From Sedimenticola thiotaurini (GTDB lineage Bacteria; Pseudomonadota; Gammaproteobacteria; Chromatiales; Chromatiaceae), in the NCBI RefSeq assembly GCF_001007875.1, contig NZ_CP011412.1, positions 1 through 64,000 on the forward strand: a stretch of 64,000 nucleotides of DNA, written 5' to 3'. This document shows, piece after piece, positions 8,264 to 16,619 of this stretch. Each line of letters starts with the position of its first letter. The stretch's first letter is position 1. Both the position numbers and the translations under genes were made by a program. The notes under the pieces are model-generated. The model worked only from the letters and a program-made list of their open reading frames with translations, was not told where the DNA came from and searched no databases.

Positions 8264-9118
8264 GAACGCCCGCTGCTGAAGAAATGCCACCAGCTCCATG
8301 CCGTGTTGCTCGATCTTGTCCACCGAGTCGTGCTCGGCTCCGTCAATCTCAAGCAGAGTGATATTGGGTCTGGGACAGCCCGAGGCGATGGCCCGGGCAT
8401 CTTCCACCGGGACGGTGGTATCCGCCCGACCGTGTACCAGCAGGATGGGGCAGTCAATCCGGCAGACTGAATTCAGTGGGGCAATGTCGTTGAAACGGTG
8501 GCCGATCACCCACTGCACGTAGCGCAGGGCCAGGCCGGTGACCGGGCCGGGCAGGTGAAACCGCTGCAGGTAACGTTTCATGATCCATTCCGGATGGGCG
8601 AAAGCCGACACACTGATGACCGCGCTGATATCCTGACGCCTGGAGGCGGTGAGCAGGGCGGCGCCTGCACCCAGAGAGTGCCCCAGCAGGGCCAGTTTTC
8701 GCGTTTTGCCGGGATGGTTATGCTGCAGCCAGTCGATGGCGTGGTCCAGGTCTTCAGCAAAGCGGGGCAGGGAAGAGAACGTATCGGGGTCGCTGCTGCC
8801 GTGGTTGCGTGCATCAATCAGCAGCACGTTGATCCCGGCCTGATGAAAGGGCTGTGCCATGGGCAGCATCAACTCTGCATTGCCGCCCCAGCCATGCAGG
8901 ATAATGATGCTGTGATCAGCATTCGCCACCGGCAGCCACCAGGCGAACAGCTGCTTGCCGGCCACCGTGGGGATCTGTGCCGACTGATAGTCTATACCCA
9001 GGTCGGCCGGCGTGCCCTGCTCGCGGATTCGGGGGGCCCGGAATCCCAGGTGCAGGGCGGCAAGAAACAGGCTGGTCAGGAGAGCCAGAGTGAGGGCGGT
9101 ACCGGTTACATAACTCAT
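8255..9118 (-). CDS. Membrane-anchored alpha/beta hydrolase
   Basis: A 287-residue serine hydrolase. An N-terminal hydrophobic segment (TGTALTLALLTSLFLAALHL) anchors or exports it. The oxyanion stretch LHGWGGNAE comes next, then the nucleophile elbow LLGHSLGAGAAL (GHSLG), the acid in VHGRADTTVP and the histidine in DGAEHDSV, so the triad is complete. The substrate class (ester, lipid or peptide) cannot be told from sequence; the BEM46/YqkD-like layout with a membrane anchor fits best. It is convergent with msrA and followed upstream by the ferric-reductase-like gene on the same strand, about 120 bases away. Confidence 0.87.
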   Translation of the reverse strand: MSYVTGTALTLALLTSLFLAALHLGFRAPRIREQGTPADLGIDYQSAQIPTVAGKQLFAWWLPVANADHSIIILHGWGGNAELMLPMAQPFHQAGINVLLIDARNHGSSDPDTFSSLPRFAEDLDHAIDWLQHNHPGKTRKLALLGHSLGAGAALLTASRRQDISAVISVSAFAHPEWIMKRYLQRFHLPGPVTGLALRYVQWVIGHRFNDIAPLNSVCRIDCPILLVHGRADTTVPVEDARAIASGCPRPNITLLEIDGAEHDSVDKIEQHGMELVAFLQQRAFAG

Positions 9119-9240
9119 AGGTCAGGCAATCTGTTCAGGGGGATCAGGCGCTGCGTTCTGGCGCGGATTGATATCCTAACTTCTGCCGGCTGAAAAGCAC
9201 AGTTGTTTATCAGCATGGCGCCTTCCCCCCGGTCTGTAGA

Positions 9241-10560
9241 TCAACGCATCTTGAACGCCTCCTGGTGAAACCGGACCGGCCCCGGCCAGACCTGGCGCAG
9301 TCCGTTGCGCAGGGTCTCGGCAAAACCATGGGGACCGCAGAACCAGACCTCGGCACGTTTTGTAGCAGTGGATGCTGCCGCCAATGCCTCGGCGGTCAGC
9401 GGGCCGCTCTGCTCGTCATACAGATGCAGGTGAACCTGCGGCAGTCCGGCGCACAGCGCCTGCAGACGCGCCACAAAGGGGTCACTCCGGCGGTCCCGCA
9501 CACAGTAGTGGAGATCGGCGGCAACCTCTGCGAAGCGTCCCCGTTGCAGGGACTCCAGCCAGGCGATAAAGGGCGTGATACCGATGCCGGCGGCGATCCA
9601 GATCTGCTGTGCATGGCGGTTGGCGGGATTGAACTGGAAGCGGCCGTAAGGGCCTTCGATCTGCACCGGATCACCGGCCGCAAGTTGTCTGGCGAGGCCC
9701 CGGGTATAGTCGCCCAGTGATTTGATGGCGAAGGTGACCATCTGGTCGCCCTGGTCGGCGCTGGCGATTGTGAACGGGTGGGCACCCTCGTTGTTGTCGA
9801 AAGTGACAAAGGCAAACTGGCCCGGACGGTGGCCGCGCCATGCAGCATCCAGACGGCAGCGCACTTCCACGATATCGGGGGTTGGTTGTTCCACCGCCAC
9901 CACTGTTCCGCCCACCTGTCTTGCACGACCGATGCGGCCGGCAAGGGACCAGACGCTGGCCGCCACGCCGGCGGTAAGCAGCACGGCTAACAGTAGGCCG
10001 GTCGGTTGACTCCAGTAGTTGGCTGGTGACAGCACGATGGCGTGAAACGCCAGCAACAGGTAGAGCACCGGCATGGCGCGATGCAATGGGCGCCACAGCC
10101 GGTAGGAGAACTGATTCCACAGGGTTAATGCAACCAGTGCGAAGAGGACGTAGACGGCCCACTCCCCCAGGGATTCGCCCAAATCCTGTACCGGCTTGGC
10201 GAAGGCGGAGAACTCGTCGGTGCGAATACGACCGGCCCGCCCGACCGTGGCCTTCAGCAGGTCGTCGGACATCTCGATCAGCCAGTGAGCGGCGGCAAAA
10301 ACGGTTGCCAGGATACCGCTCCATTTGTGCAGTCGGTAGATCCGGTCCATGCCGCCCAGGGGCGCTTCGAGCCAGGCGGGCCGGGTCGCCAGTACCATGG
10401 CCAGCGACATCAGGGCGATGGCCCAGAGACCGGTCAGGTAGAGTCCCTCCTGGTAAATGGTCCAGGCCAGCGAACCGGAGGAGAGGTGTTGTGGTGAGCG
10501 TATTTCCCAGCTCCAGGCAAGGGTGATCAGGGTGAGAAAACCGCTGAGGATAGTCTTCAT
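9241..10560 (-). CDS. Ferric-reductase-like transmembrane flavoprotein (FNR superfamily)
   Basis: A 439-residue protein. The N-terminal half (to about 215) has around six membrane spans with histidines suited to b-type heme (HKWSGILATVFAAAHWLIE, RPLHRAMPVLYLLLAFHAIVL), the ferric reductase-like domain. The C-terminal half is a ferredoxin-NADP reductase module: GQFAFVTF and HPFTIAS for FAD, IAAGIGITPFIAWL for the pyridine nucleotide, and a late EVWFCGPHGF. It would move electrons from NAD(P)H across the membrane to heme and an external acceptor. A PepSY gene lies just upstream on the same strand, a pairing seen in iron or flavin reductase systems. True acceptor unknown. Confidence 0.88.
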   Translation of the reverse strand: MKTILSGFLTLITLAWSWEIRSPQHLSSGSLAWTIYQEGLYLTGLWAIALMSLAMVLATRPAWLEAPLGGMDRIYRLHKWSGILATVFAAAHWLIEMSDDLLKATVGRAGRIRTDEFSAFAKPVQDLGESLGEWAVYVLFALVALTLWNQFSYRLWRPLHRAMPVLYLLLAFHAIVLSPANYWSQPTGLLLAVLLTAGVAASVWSLAGRIGRARQVGGTVVAVEQPTPDIVEVRCRLDAAWRGHRPGQFAFVTFDNNEGAHPFTIASADQGDQMVTFAIKSLGDYTRGLARQLAAGDPVQIEGPYGRFQFNPANRHAQQIWIAAGIGITPFIAWLESLQRGRFAEVAADLHYCVRDRRSDPFVARLQALCAGLPQVHLHLYDEQSGPLTAEALAAASTATKRAEVWFCGPHGFAETLRNGLRQVWPGPVRFHQEAFKMR

Positions 10561-10607
10561 GGCATTTTCATCGATAGAGGTTGAAGCTGTTTTTCGCTAA
10601 TAGCGGG

Positions 10608-10647
10608 TTGCCCCTGCAATCCGTTGCAGATTTGGATGCAGGGGCAA
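10608..10647. other. 11-bp stem-loop between PepSY and flavoprotein genes
   Basis: A perfect 11-base inverted repeat, TTGCCCCTGCA and TGCAGGGGCAA, with an 18-base loop lies between two co-oriented minus-strand genes. No T-run follows on the minus strand, so it may tune read-through or mRNA stability rather than end transcription outright. Confidence 0.5.
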
Positions 10648-10659
10648 TATCCGGGCCGA

Positions 10660-11010
10660 TCACATGGGGGCGCCGGTGCGTTCCCAGTGGTATCTGTAAC
10701 GCTCCTTGTAATCACCTTTGGAACGGGCCTGGAGTACTTCGCCCGTTACCGGGTGGACCAGCAGCTTGACCGCTCTTCCTTCAGGATTGAAGGCTTTGAT
10801 TTCGTATCCGTCGCGTTCACGCTCAATTTCATAGACATCGCTATAGCCGGCGCCGATTACCTTGGCGTAGACGGCGGGTATCTCCAGCCACGCATCGGTT
10901 GTCGGCATGGTGGGGTTGAAACGACCGGCGTCTGATTCCGCCATTGCGGTTCCGGCAACGGTTGCACCGGTCAGGGTGATAGCAAACAGGACGTGGGACA
11001 TTTTCATCAT
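10660..11010 (-). CDS. Exported PepSY-domain protein
   Basis: A 116-residue protein with a signal peptide (MKMSHVLFAITLTGATVAGTAMA). The mature part reads WLEIPAVYAKVIGAGYSDVYEIERERDGYEIKAF and then GRAVKLLVHPVTGEVL, the alternating pattern of a PepSY domain, a periplasmic inhibitory or binding module. It lies about 100 bases upstream of the ferric-reductase-like gene on the same strand, with a stem-loop between, so the two are probably co-expressed. It may modulate that flavoprotein; this is an inference from context. Confidence 0.82.
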   Translation of the reverse strand: MMKMSHVLFAITLTGATVAGTAMAESDAGRFNPTMPTTDAWLEIPAVYAKVIGAGYSDVYEIERERDGYEIKAFNPEGRAVKLLVHPVTGEVLQARSKGDYKERYRYHWERTGAPM

Positions 11011-11421
11011 AACTTCTCCAGTTGGTATGGGTTACATGGCGATCACCGTATTGATCGTGGGGCACAGTATTGATAAGCCTTGCTGAATTAATCCTGAAAA
11101 CCAGGAGGCTCCAAAACGGGAATGGCCACTCCCTGAAACGGAGTGGGTGTCGGGGTCGTTATGGTTGGTTCTTTATGCCCGCATAAACATAAAACGGGTA
11201 GACAAGGGGGTTATAAATCAGCGATTACTAGGAGCGACCGGGATTCGGTTATGGGTAACAGGGGATGGTGTGCCGATGTTTTGCAGGCTTGATCTGCCCT
11301 ATGGAAGGGCCATCACGCCATGTTGTTACCCCCCATGCAACGAATACTAATAACAGCGTTGCCATACCGGACCCGGTTGCACTGATCAATCGATGTTGTG
11401 CGAAACCTTGGAGGATAAGCC
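11011..11421. other. Gene-free divergent intergenic region
   Basis: About 410 bases between the minus-strand PepSY gene and the plus-strand CBS gene. A 7-base hairpin (CCACTCC and GGAGTGG, 11126-11146) is present. Small frames here overlap each other on both strands and do not look coding. No promoter motif is strong enough to call. Confidence 0.4.
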
Positions 11422-11895
11422 ATGCAGGTAAAAGAGATAATGACCAGGTCTCCACGGACCGTGACACCGGACACCAGTCTGCTGGAAGTGGTATCCCTGA
11501 TGTGCCTCTATCGCTATAGCGGTCTACCGGTGATGGAAGGGGAGAAGATGGTCGGTTTTATCGCGGAAAAGGATGTGTTCCATCGTCTGTTCCCTACCCT
11601 GGAGGACATGATGACGGAAGGTCTTGGGACCAGTGACTATTCCGACATGATGAGCAAGTACAAGGATGTGGTGAATCTCAAGGTGGCCGACCTGATGGCT
11701 ACCGATGTTATTACGGTGTCACCCGAGCACCATATTCTGCAGGCGGCCACCACCATGGTGCGGCACAAGTTCCGCAGGATCCCGGTGGCCGAGGGCGGCG
11801 TGTTGCTGGGTATGCTGAGCCTGGGTGATGTGCATAAGGCGATTTTCCAGGCCAGTATCGCCGGTGCCAGCAAGCGCGTTCCTATCGGGATCTGA
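11422..11895 (+). CDS. CBS-domain pair protein
   Basis: A 157-residue protein made of two CBS motifs. The first spans about residues 1-55 (VKEIMTRSPRTVTPDTSLLEVVSLM, then GLPVMEGEKMVGFIAEKDV), and the second about 90-150 (VADLMATDVITVSPEHHILQAATTM, then RIPVAEGGVLLGMLSLGDV). Such pairs bind adenine nucleotides and act as energy sensors or regulators of a partner protein. No catalytic domain is fused. The middle segment (LFPTLEDMMTEGLGTSDYSDMMSKYKDV reading) is longer than in minimal CBS pairs. GGAGGA precedes the ATG. No operon partner is evident. Confidence 0.9.
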   Translation: MQVKEIMTRSPRTVTPDTSLLEVVSLMCLYRYSGLPVMEGEKMVGFIAEKDVFHRLFPTLEDMMTEGLGTSDYSDMMSKYKDVVNLKVADLMATDVITVSPEHHILQAATTMVRHKFRRIPVAEGGVLLGMLSLGDVHKAIFQASIAGASKRVPIGI

Positions 11896-12024
11896 TGCGC
11901 CGCTCCTGACCGGGGCGTGACCTCAGGGATTGGAGTCCGGCAGGCTCCAATCCCGGATCGTCCCTGTCCATATTCCGCCCGAGTTGTTATTGTGCAGGGG
12001 TACTTCCTGGTGGAGACCCGTGGC

Positions 12025-12618
12025 ATGTCCCGGCAAGGTTTTTCTTCGCTTACTGAGCAGATCCGTCAGTGCACACTGTGCGCCGACCAACTTCCTCTGG
12101 GTGCCAATCCGGTGTTCCGGGCCGATCCCAGGGCAGTCATCCTGGTGGCGGGACAGGCGCCGGGACGGCGCGTACATGAGACCGGTATTCCGTTCAATGA
12201 TCCCAGTGGCGATCGGTTGCGCAGCTGGATGGGTGTCACCCGCGAACAGTTCTACGATGTGAGCCGGGTGGCCATTCTGCCCATGGGTTTCTGCTACCCC
12301 GGTACCGGTAAAAGTGGCGATCTGCCACCCCGTCCCGAATGTGCCGCCGAGTGGCGGGAAGCACTGCTGGAGCGGCTGCCCCAAATCCGCCTGGTGCTGG
12401 CCATCGGTCAGTATGCCCAGGCCTGGCACCTGGGGTCTGCCCGCCAGAGGAATCTCACCGAAACGGTCAAGTGCTGGCGGGATTACTGGCCCGACCTGTT
12501 GCCCTTACCCCACCCGAGTCCGCGTAATAATCTCTGGTTGAAACGCAACCCCTGGTTCGAGCAGGAGGTGATCCCGGTGCTGCAGAAACGGGTTGGGGAA
12601 CTGCTGGAGCGCGCTTGA
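12025..12618 (+). CDS. Uracil-DNA glycosylase superfamily protein
   Basis: A 197-residue protein. QIRQCTLCADQLPLGANPVF is the N-terminal segment of this group, followed by VAGQAPGRRVHETGIPFNDPSGDRL, the substrate-pocket motif, and the closing LPHPSPRNNLW, equivalent to the HPSP motif of family-4-like glycosylases. It is expected to act on uracil or a modified base in DNA, though several members of this branch have no shown activity. Only two cysteines of an iron-sulfur set are obvious in the N-terminal motif. I chose ATG 12025; an upstream in-frame start would add 36 residues without family similarity. Convergent with riboflavin synthase. Confidence 0.83.
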   Translation: MSRQGFSSLTEQIRQCTLCADQLPLGANPVFRADPRAVILVAGQAPGRRVHETGIPFNDPSGDRLRSWMGVTREQFYDVSRVAILPMGFCYPGTGKSGDLPPRPECAAEWREALLERLPQIRLVLAIGQYAQAWHLGSARQRNLTETVKCWRDYWPDLLPLPHPSPRNNLWLKRNPWFEQEVIPVLQKRVGELLERA

Positions 12619-13239
12619 TCAGGCCTGCTTGGTGTTACGGTCGGCCAGCACCCGCTCCACGGTGTCCACGATCGCCTGGGTCTGGGGGTCGATCTCGATA
12701 TTGACCAGCTCCTGCTCCTGGCGGAAACCGAGGTTGGTACGCTCCAGGGTCTCGGGAATCAGGTTGACGCAGAAGTCACATCCGTCGACCTCGCCGATGG
12801 TCAGGCTGATGCCGTCGATACCGATATAGCCTTTGGTGAAGAGATAGCGTGCATACGCTGCCGGCAGTTGGAACCAGACCTGGCAGTTGTTTTCGCTGCG
12901 GATGATCCGGGTGATCGGTGCCATGCAGAGGATATGACCGGACATGGCGTGGCCACCGATCTCGTCGCCGAAACGGGCCGCCCGCTCGATATTGACCCGA
13001 TCCCCCGGCTGCAACAGCCCCAGGTTGGTGACCCGCAGGGTCTCCTGCATCAGGTCGAACGAGACCCGCTCCCCGTCGATGGCGGTGACCGTCAGGCAGC
13101 AGCCGTTGTGGGCCACCGAGGCACCGGGTTCCAGACCTTCCAACCGCTCCGGCGGCAGGCGCAGGGTGTGGGTGCGAAATTGTTTTTTTTCCTCGATGGC
13201 GACCACTTCCGCGGTGCCCTGGACAATGCCGGTAAACAT
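12619..13239 (-). CDS. ribE: Riboflavin synthase, alpha chain
   Basis: Converts two molecules of 6,7-dimethyl-8-ribityllumazine into riboflavin and a pyrimidine by-product. The protein begins [12 protein letters not shown], the hallmark N-terminus whose phenylalanine is needed for catalysis, and is built of two lumazine-binding repeats: one with [13 protein letters not shown], the second with [18 protein letters not shown]. Between them [12 protein letters not shown] gives the inter-barrel HxxGH-like segment. Length of 206 residues is normal. The rest of the rib operon is not adjacent, and the 5-prime leader is too short for an FMN riboswitch. GGAG lies before the start. Confidence 0.96.
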   Translation of the reverse strand: MFTGIVQGTAEVVAIEEKKQFRTHTLRLPPERLEGLEPGASVAHNGCCLTVTAIDGERVSFDLMQETLRVTNLGLLQPGDRVNIERAARFGDEIGGHAMSGHILCMAPITRIIRSENNCQVWFQLPAAYARYLFTKGYIGIDGISLTIGEVDGCDFCVNLIPETLERTNLGFRQEQELVNIEIDPQTQAIVDTVERVLADRNTKQA

Positions 13240-13284
13240 CTGACTACTCCAACCGTTGAAACGCTGCTGATTCTATCACCAGGA

Positions 13285-14157
13285 TCAGGCAGCGTTGGCC
13301 TGATGGTCACGGAAACCCTCCACAATGTATTGCGCCAGGCAGTTGATGGCGGGGGAGGGGGAGACCTTGGATTGCAGCAGGGTGATGGCCGATTCCGGCA
13401 GTTCCGGGAAGCCTTCCTCCGTAGTCAGTATGCGCATGTTTTCGTTGACGATACTGCCCACCAGCACGGTCACCCCCAGACCGCAACCGACCAGCGCTTC
13501 AATACCGGTGATGCTGGGACTGGAGTAGGCGACCCGATAGGGGCGGCCGCTCCTGTCCAGGGCTTTTGTCGCCCAGTGACGGAAGATACAGCCGGGCTGG
13601 AACAGCACCAGGGGCAGCGGCTCCTGTTCGTGGATAAAGTGATGCTTGGAGGTGGCCCAGACAGTGGACTCCCGGCGCAGCACCTCGCCGTCCATACTGC
13701 CCGGAACGGTGGTGACGATCGCCAGATCCACCTCCCCGGATTTCACCGACTTGGTCAGGAGTTCGCTGACTTTGCAGATCACTTCCACCTGAACCATGGG
13801 ATAGGACTTGGCGAAGCGGGCCATGATTCGGGGGATAAAGGCGGCGACGTAGTCGTCCGGGATTCCGATGCGCACACTGCCCACCATGTCCGGTTGCCGC
13901 AGGGTGGATACCGCCTCCTCGTGCAGAAGCAGGATGCGCCGGGCGTAGGTGAGCAGCACCTCCCCGTCCGGCGTCAGTACCATGCTGCGTCCCACCTTCT
14001 CGAACAGGGGGCGTCCGACCAGCTCTTCCAGCTTCTTCATCTGCATGCTGACGGCAGACTGGGAGCGGTGAACCAGCTCGCCGGCCCGGGTGAAACCGCC
14101 CGCATCGGCGATGGCGACAAAGGTGCGCAGCAGATCGTTATCCAGTATGGGAGTCAT
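13285..14157 (-). CDS. LysR family transcriptional regulator
   Basis: A 290-residue LysR protein. The N-terminal winged helix includes LLRTFVAIADAGGFTRAGELVHRSQSAVSMQMKKLEE. The remainder is the two-lobed effector domain (VRIGIPDDYVAAFIPRIMARFAKSYP, a periplasmic-binding-like fold). I chose the ATG at 14157, preceded by GGAT, because the family start is at about TPILDNDLLRTF; the upstream ATG at 14175 adds six residues. It is divergent from a DUF1127 gene, a typical target arrangement, and ends just before riboflavin synthase on the same strand. Effector unknown. Confidence 0.92.
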   Translation of the reverse strand: MTPILDNDLLRTFVAIADAGGFTRAGELVHRSQSAVSMQMKKLEELVGRPLFEKVGRSMVLTPDGEVLLTYARRILLLHEEAVSTLRQPDMVGSVRIGIPDDYVAAFIPRIMARFAKSYPMVQVEVICKVSELLTKSVKSGEVDLAIVTTVPGSMDGEVLRRESTVWATSKHHFIHEQEPLPLVLFQPGCIFRHWATKALDRSGRPYRVAYSSPSITGIEALVGCGLGVTVLVGSIVNENMRILTTEEGFPELPESAITLLQSKVSPSPAINCLAQYIVEGFRDHQANAA

Positions 14158-14277
14158 TTTTAATCCATCATTCATATTGATGTGTTACATCAAAACTATT
14201 CGTTTGAATAATGTTTAGCACGGCCCCAGACTTTCTGCAACCGGACAACCACCCGGTCAACTTGATCAGGAGGCGTT

Positions 14278-14541
14278 ATGAACAACTCGATTTCAATGAA
14301 CCAGCCGTGTTCCTCGGCAATCCACCAGGCTGGCGTCGCCAGCCTGATACAGAAGTTATCCCCTGGCCGGTTACTGATTCAGCTCACCGGGCTTATCTAT
14401 CGCTGGCACATGCTGGCCAAACAGCGTCACCAGTTGCGGACATTGAGCGATGAGATGCTGAAGGATATCGGCATTACCCGCCTGGACGCGGAGCGGGAGG
14501 CGATACGTCCCTTCTGGGATGACCGGGGGATCTGGCGTTGA
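14278..14541 (+). CDS. DUF1127 small protein
   Basis: An 87-residue protein whose last 50 residues (YRWHMLAKQRHQLRTLSDEMLKDIGITRLDAEREA) match the arginine-rich DUF1127 motif. Such proteins are small helical products linked in some bacteria to RNA binding and stress or phosphate response. A clear ribosome site (AGGAGG) precedes the ATG. The gene is divergent from the LysR gene at 13285-14157, which probably controls it. Function unknown in detail. Confidence 0.85.
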   Translation: MNNSISMNQPCSSAIHQAGVASLIQKLSPGRLLIQLTGLIYRWHMLAKQRHQLRTLSDEMLKDIGITRLDAEREAIRPFWDDRGIWR

Positions 14542-14829
14542 ACCCAGTGGCGACGGAGTGAGGCTGGAACCCCCATCCAGCCGTAACTCCGGAGCCCCTC
14601 ACCAGCGCCGCACGACTCAAATCTGTCCAGGCATCACGCCGTTTTACCCGTACCGACTCGCGCGCTTCTCCCATCCCTGGGCGATACCCTCCATGGCTGG
14701 GGGGATAAAACTAATCCAACTGCCCCGGGATAACCTGACTAAACTTGGTGAACAGGCGCCGATGCGCCTTGACCGGATCTGCCAGTGGAATAATCAGCTG
14801 GCAGTGACTTGGCAAGCCCAGGAGAGGGA

Positions 14830-16020
14830 ATGGATCACGCGGCAGGTGCGGTAAGTATTCTGGCTATCGAGGATGAGACCGCGGTGCGGCGCAGTCTTGT
14901 GGCGCACCTGGAAGATCTGGAATATGACTTCATTGAAGCGGCCAACGGGGTGGAAGGGATCGAGGTGTTCAACAAAACCCGGCCCGACCTGGTGTTGTGT
15001 GACCTGCGCCTGCCCGGCATGGATGGGCTGGATGTGCTCTCCAGCATTGCCGAATCCTCACCCGAGACACCCATTATTGTCGTATCCGGGGTCAACCAGA
15101 TGAGTGATGCCATCCAGGCATTGAAGCGGGGTGCCTGGGACTACATCACCAAGCCGATTCTGGATTTTCAGGTTCTGGACAAGGCTATCGAGGGGGCCCT
15201 CAACCGGGCGCGCCTGATACGGGAAAACCGGGCGTATCAGAAGCACCTGGAGACCCTGAACCAGGAGCTCTCCATGGCGCTCAGCCAGTTGCGGGAAGAT
15301 GAAGAGGCGGCGCGCGCCCTGCAGGCCAGCCTGTTGCCGCCGCCGACAGTTCAGTACGGCGAGTACCGTTTCTGCCGCAAGTTGCTCCCTTCGCTGCTGC
15401 TGAGCGGGGATTTCACCGACTACTTTCCCATCGGCAGTAACGAGGTGGGCTTCTATATTGCCGATATCTCGGGACATGGGGCCGCGTCGGCCTTTGTGAC
15501 GGTGATGCTGAAAACGCTGTTTGAAAAGCATATGGATGCCTTTCAACAGGGTCATGATGAGGTGATCCGCCAGCCCCATGAGATGCTTGATCACCTGAAC
15601 CGGGCCATCTACCAGTCGCCGATCGAAAAATACCTGACCATTTTCTATGGGGTGCTGGACATTCGCCAGCACCGCTTGCGCTTCTGTTCCGGTGGCCAGT
15701 TTCCCTACCCGATGCTGCTGGAGGGGAATCAGGTCAGCACGCTCACCAGCCATGACAAGCCGGTCGGTCTGTTCGAGGAGACCATCTATACCCAGCACCA
15801 GGTCGATCTCCAGCCGCGGCAGCAGCTGCTGATGATATCTGACGGTATTCTGGAACTGTTTCCCAGGGACTCGGCCCGCAGGAGAACAGAATGGTTGTTG
15901 CAGATGGTCTCCCGGGGAGCCTGTGATATCGACAAGCTGGTGCAGCGGTTTGAAATTGAGAGCATGGAGGAGATACCGGATGATATCGCCTTCCTCTCGG
16001 TGGCAAGGGATGGTCCCTGA
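14830..16020 (+). CDS. Response regulator with PP2C-type serine phosphatase domain (RsbU-like)
   Basis: A 396-residue two-domain protein. Residues 8-125 are a receiver with phospho-acceptor D58 (LVLCDLRLPGMDGLD) and the usual lysine in ITKPI. A helical linker follows, then a SpoIIE/PP2C phosphatase domain from about 165, with the metal-binding SGDFTDYF, the core ADISGHGAAS and the closing DDIAFLSV. In the partner-switch scheme it would remove phosphate from a STAS protein when its receiver is phosphorylated. The next gene encodes a STAS protein and overlaps it by one base (stop TGA and start ATG share an A), so the pair is translationally coupled. Start chosen at 14830 behind AGGAGAGGGA. Confidence 0.92.
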   Translation: MDHAAGAVSILAIEDETAVRRSLVAHLEDLEYDFIEAANGVEGIEVFNKTRPDLVLCDLRLPGMDGLDVLSSIAESSPETPIIVVSGVNQMSDAIQALKRGAWDYITKPILDFQVLDKAIEGALNRARLIRENRAYQKHLETLNQELSMALSQLREDEEAARALQASLLPPPTVQYGEYRFCRKLLPSLLLSGDFTDYFPIGSNEVGFYIADISGHGAASAFVTVMLKTLFEKHMDAFQQGHDEVIRQPHEMLDHLNRAIYQSPIEKYLTIFYGVLDIRQHRLRFCSGGQFPYPMLLEGNQVSTLTSHDKPVGLFEETIYTQHQVDLQPRQQLLMISDGILELFPRDSARRRTEWLLQMVSRGACDIDKLVQRFEIESMEEIPDDIAFLSVARDGP

Positions 16021-16505
16021 TGAGTGATGGCCGGGTTCTGCACGGGTCACACCAGGGTGTGGAGGTGCTCTGCTACCGGGGTGATGTGCGCTACAACCTC
16101 TGTCCGGCGCTGGATCAATACCTTGAGACGCTGTTACAACGCCCGGGCCTGCTGGGCTTCGTGGTTGACCTCACCGGGGCGGAAGGGGTCGACAGTACCA
16201 ACCTGGGTCTCCTGGCGCGCCTGGCCCGGGCCATGCAGAAAGCCGGTCTACCCAAGGTGACGTTGGTCTCCAGTCAGCCCGATATCAATGAGCTGCTGTT
16301 GGCGGTCGGCTTCGATGAGGTGTTTGATATTGTGGCTACCGCCGCGCCGACGCCGGATAAGATGACCGAGATACCGGAGTTGCCGGCGGGTGATCCGGGG
16401 CGCTTGCTGCTGGAGGCGCACCGGGCCCTGATGAATCTGAATGAGACCAACCGGGCCAGGTTCCAGGATGTGGTGCAGGCGTTCGAGCGGGAGCTGGAGT
16501 CCTAG
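16020..16505 (+). CDS. STAS-domain anti-sigma-factor antagonist-like protein
   Basis: A 161-residue protein. Residues 1-105 form a STAS domain, with the conserved loop AEGVDSTNLGLLARLARAM; the serine-threonine pair in DSTN is where the phosphate is placed by a partner kinase. The last 50 residues are an unusual extra tail (EIPELPAGDPGRLLLEAHRALMNLNETNRARF), probably helical. It is the expected substrate of the phosphatase encoded just before it. No anti-sigma kinase gene is adjacent, so that partner is either elsewhere or replaced. Confidence 0.86.
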   Translation: MSDGRVLHGSHQGVEVLCYRGDVRYNLCPALDQYLETLLQRPGLLGFVVDLTGAEGVDSTNLGLLARLARAMQKAGLPKVTLVSSQPDINELLLAVGFDEVFDIVATAAPTPDKMTEIPELPAGDPGRLLLEAHRALMNLNETNRARFQDVVQAFERELES

Positions 16506-16619
16506 CGCGGTCGTTCGCAACCAGCCATTGGTAGAACTGCATAGCGGTCCCCGTTTCCTTCTGCCATATCACACCCCGAGGTTTCATTTTTACACTGTAT
16601 GGTGTAGATATGCAGGGCT

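Noticed and set aside
11376-11392. Possible FNR box near the CBS gene (TTGCACTGATCAA)
   Set aside because: The half-sites are one base too close for the TTGAT-N4-ATCAA spacing and the first half is degenerate.
13240-13284. FMN riboswitch before riboflavin synthase
   Set aside because: The leader is only 45 bases and lacks the conserved RFN element.
12868-14163. Plus-strand frame of 431 residues opposite riboflavin synthase and LysR
   Set aside because: It spans two well-supported minus-strand genes and the gap between them, and its composition is that of a shadow.
14542-14829. Small frames between DUF1127 and the phosphatase gene
   Set aside because: They overlap on both strands, lack ribosome sites and have no similarity I recognise; the stretch is better seen as a promoter region.
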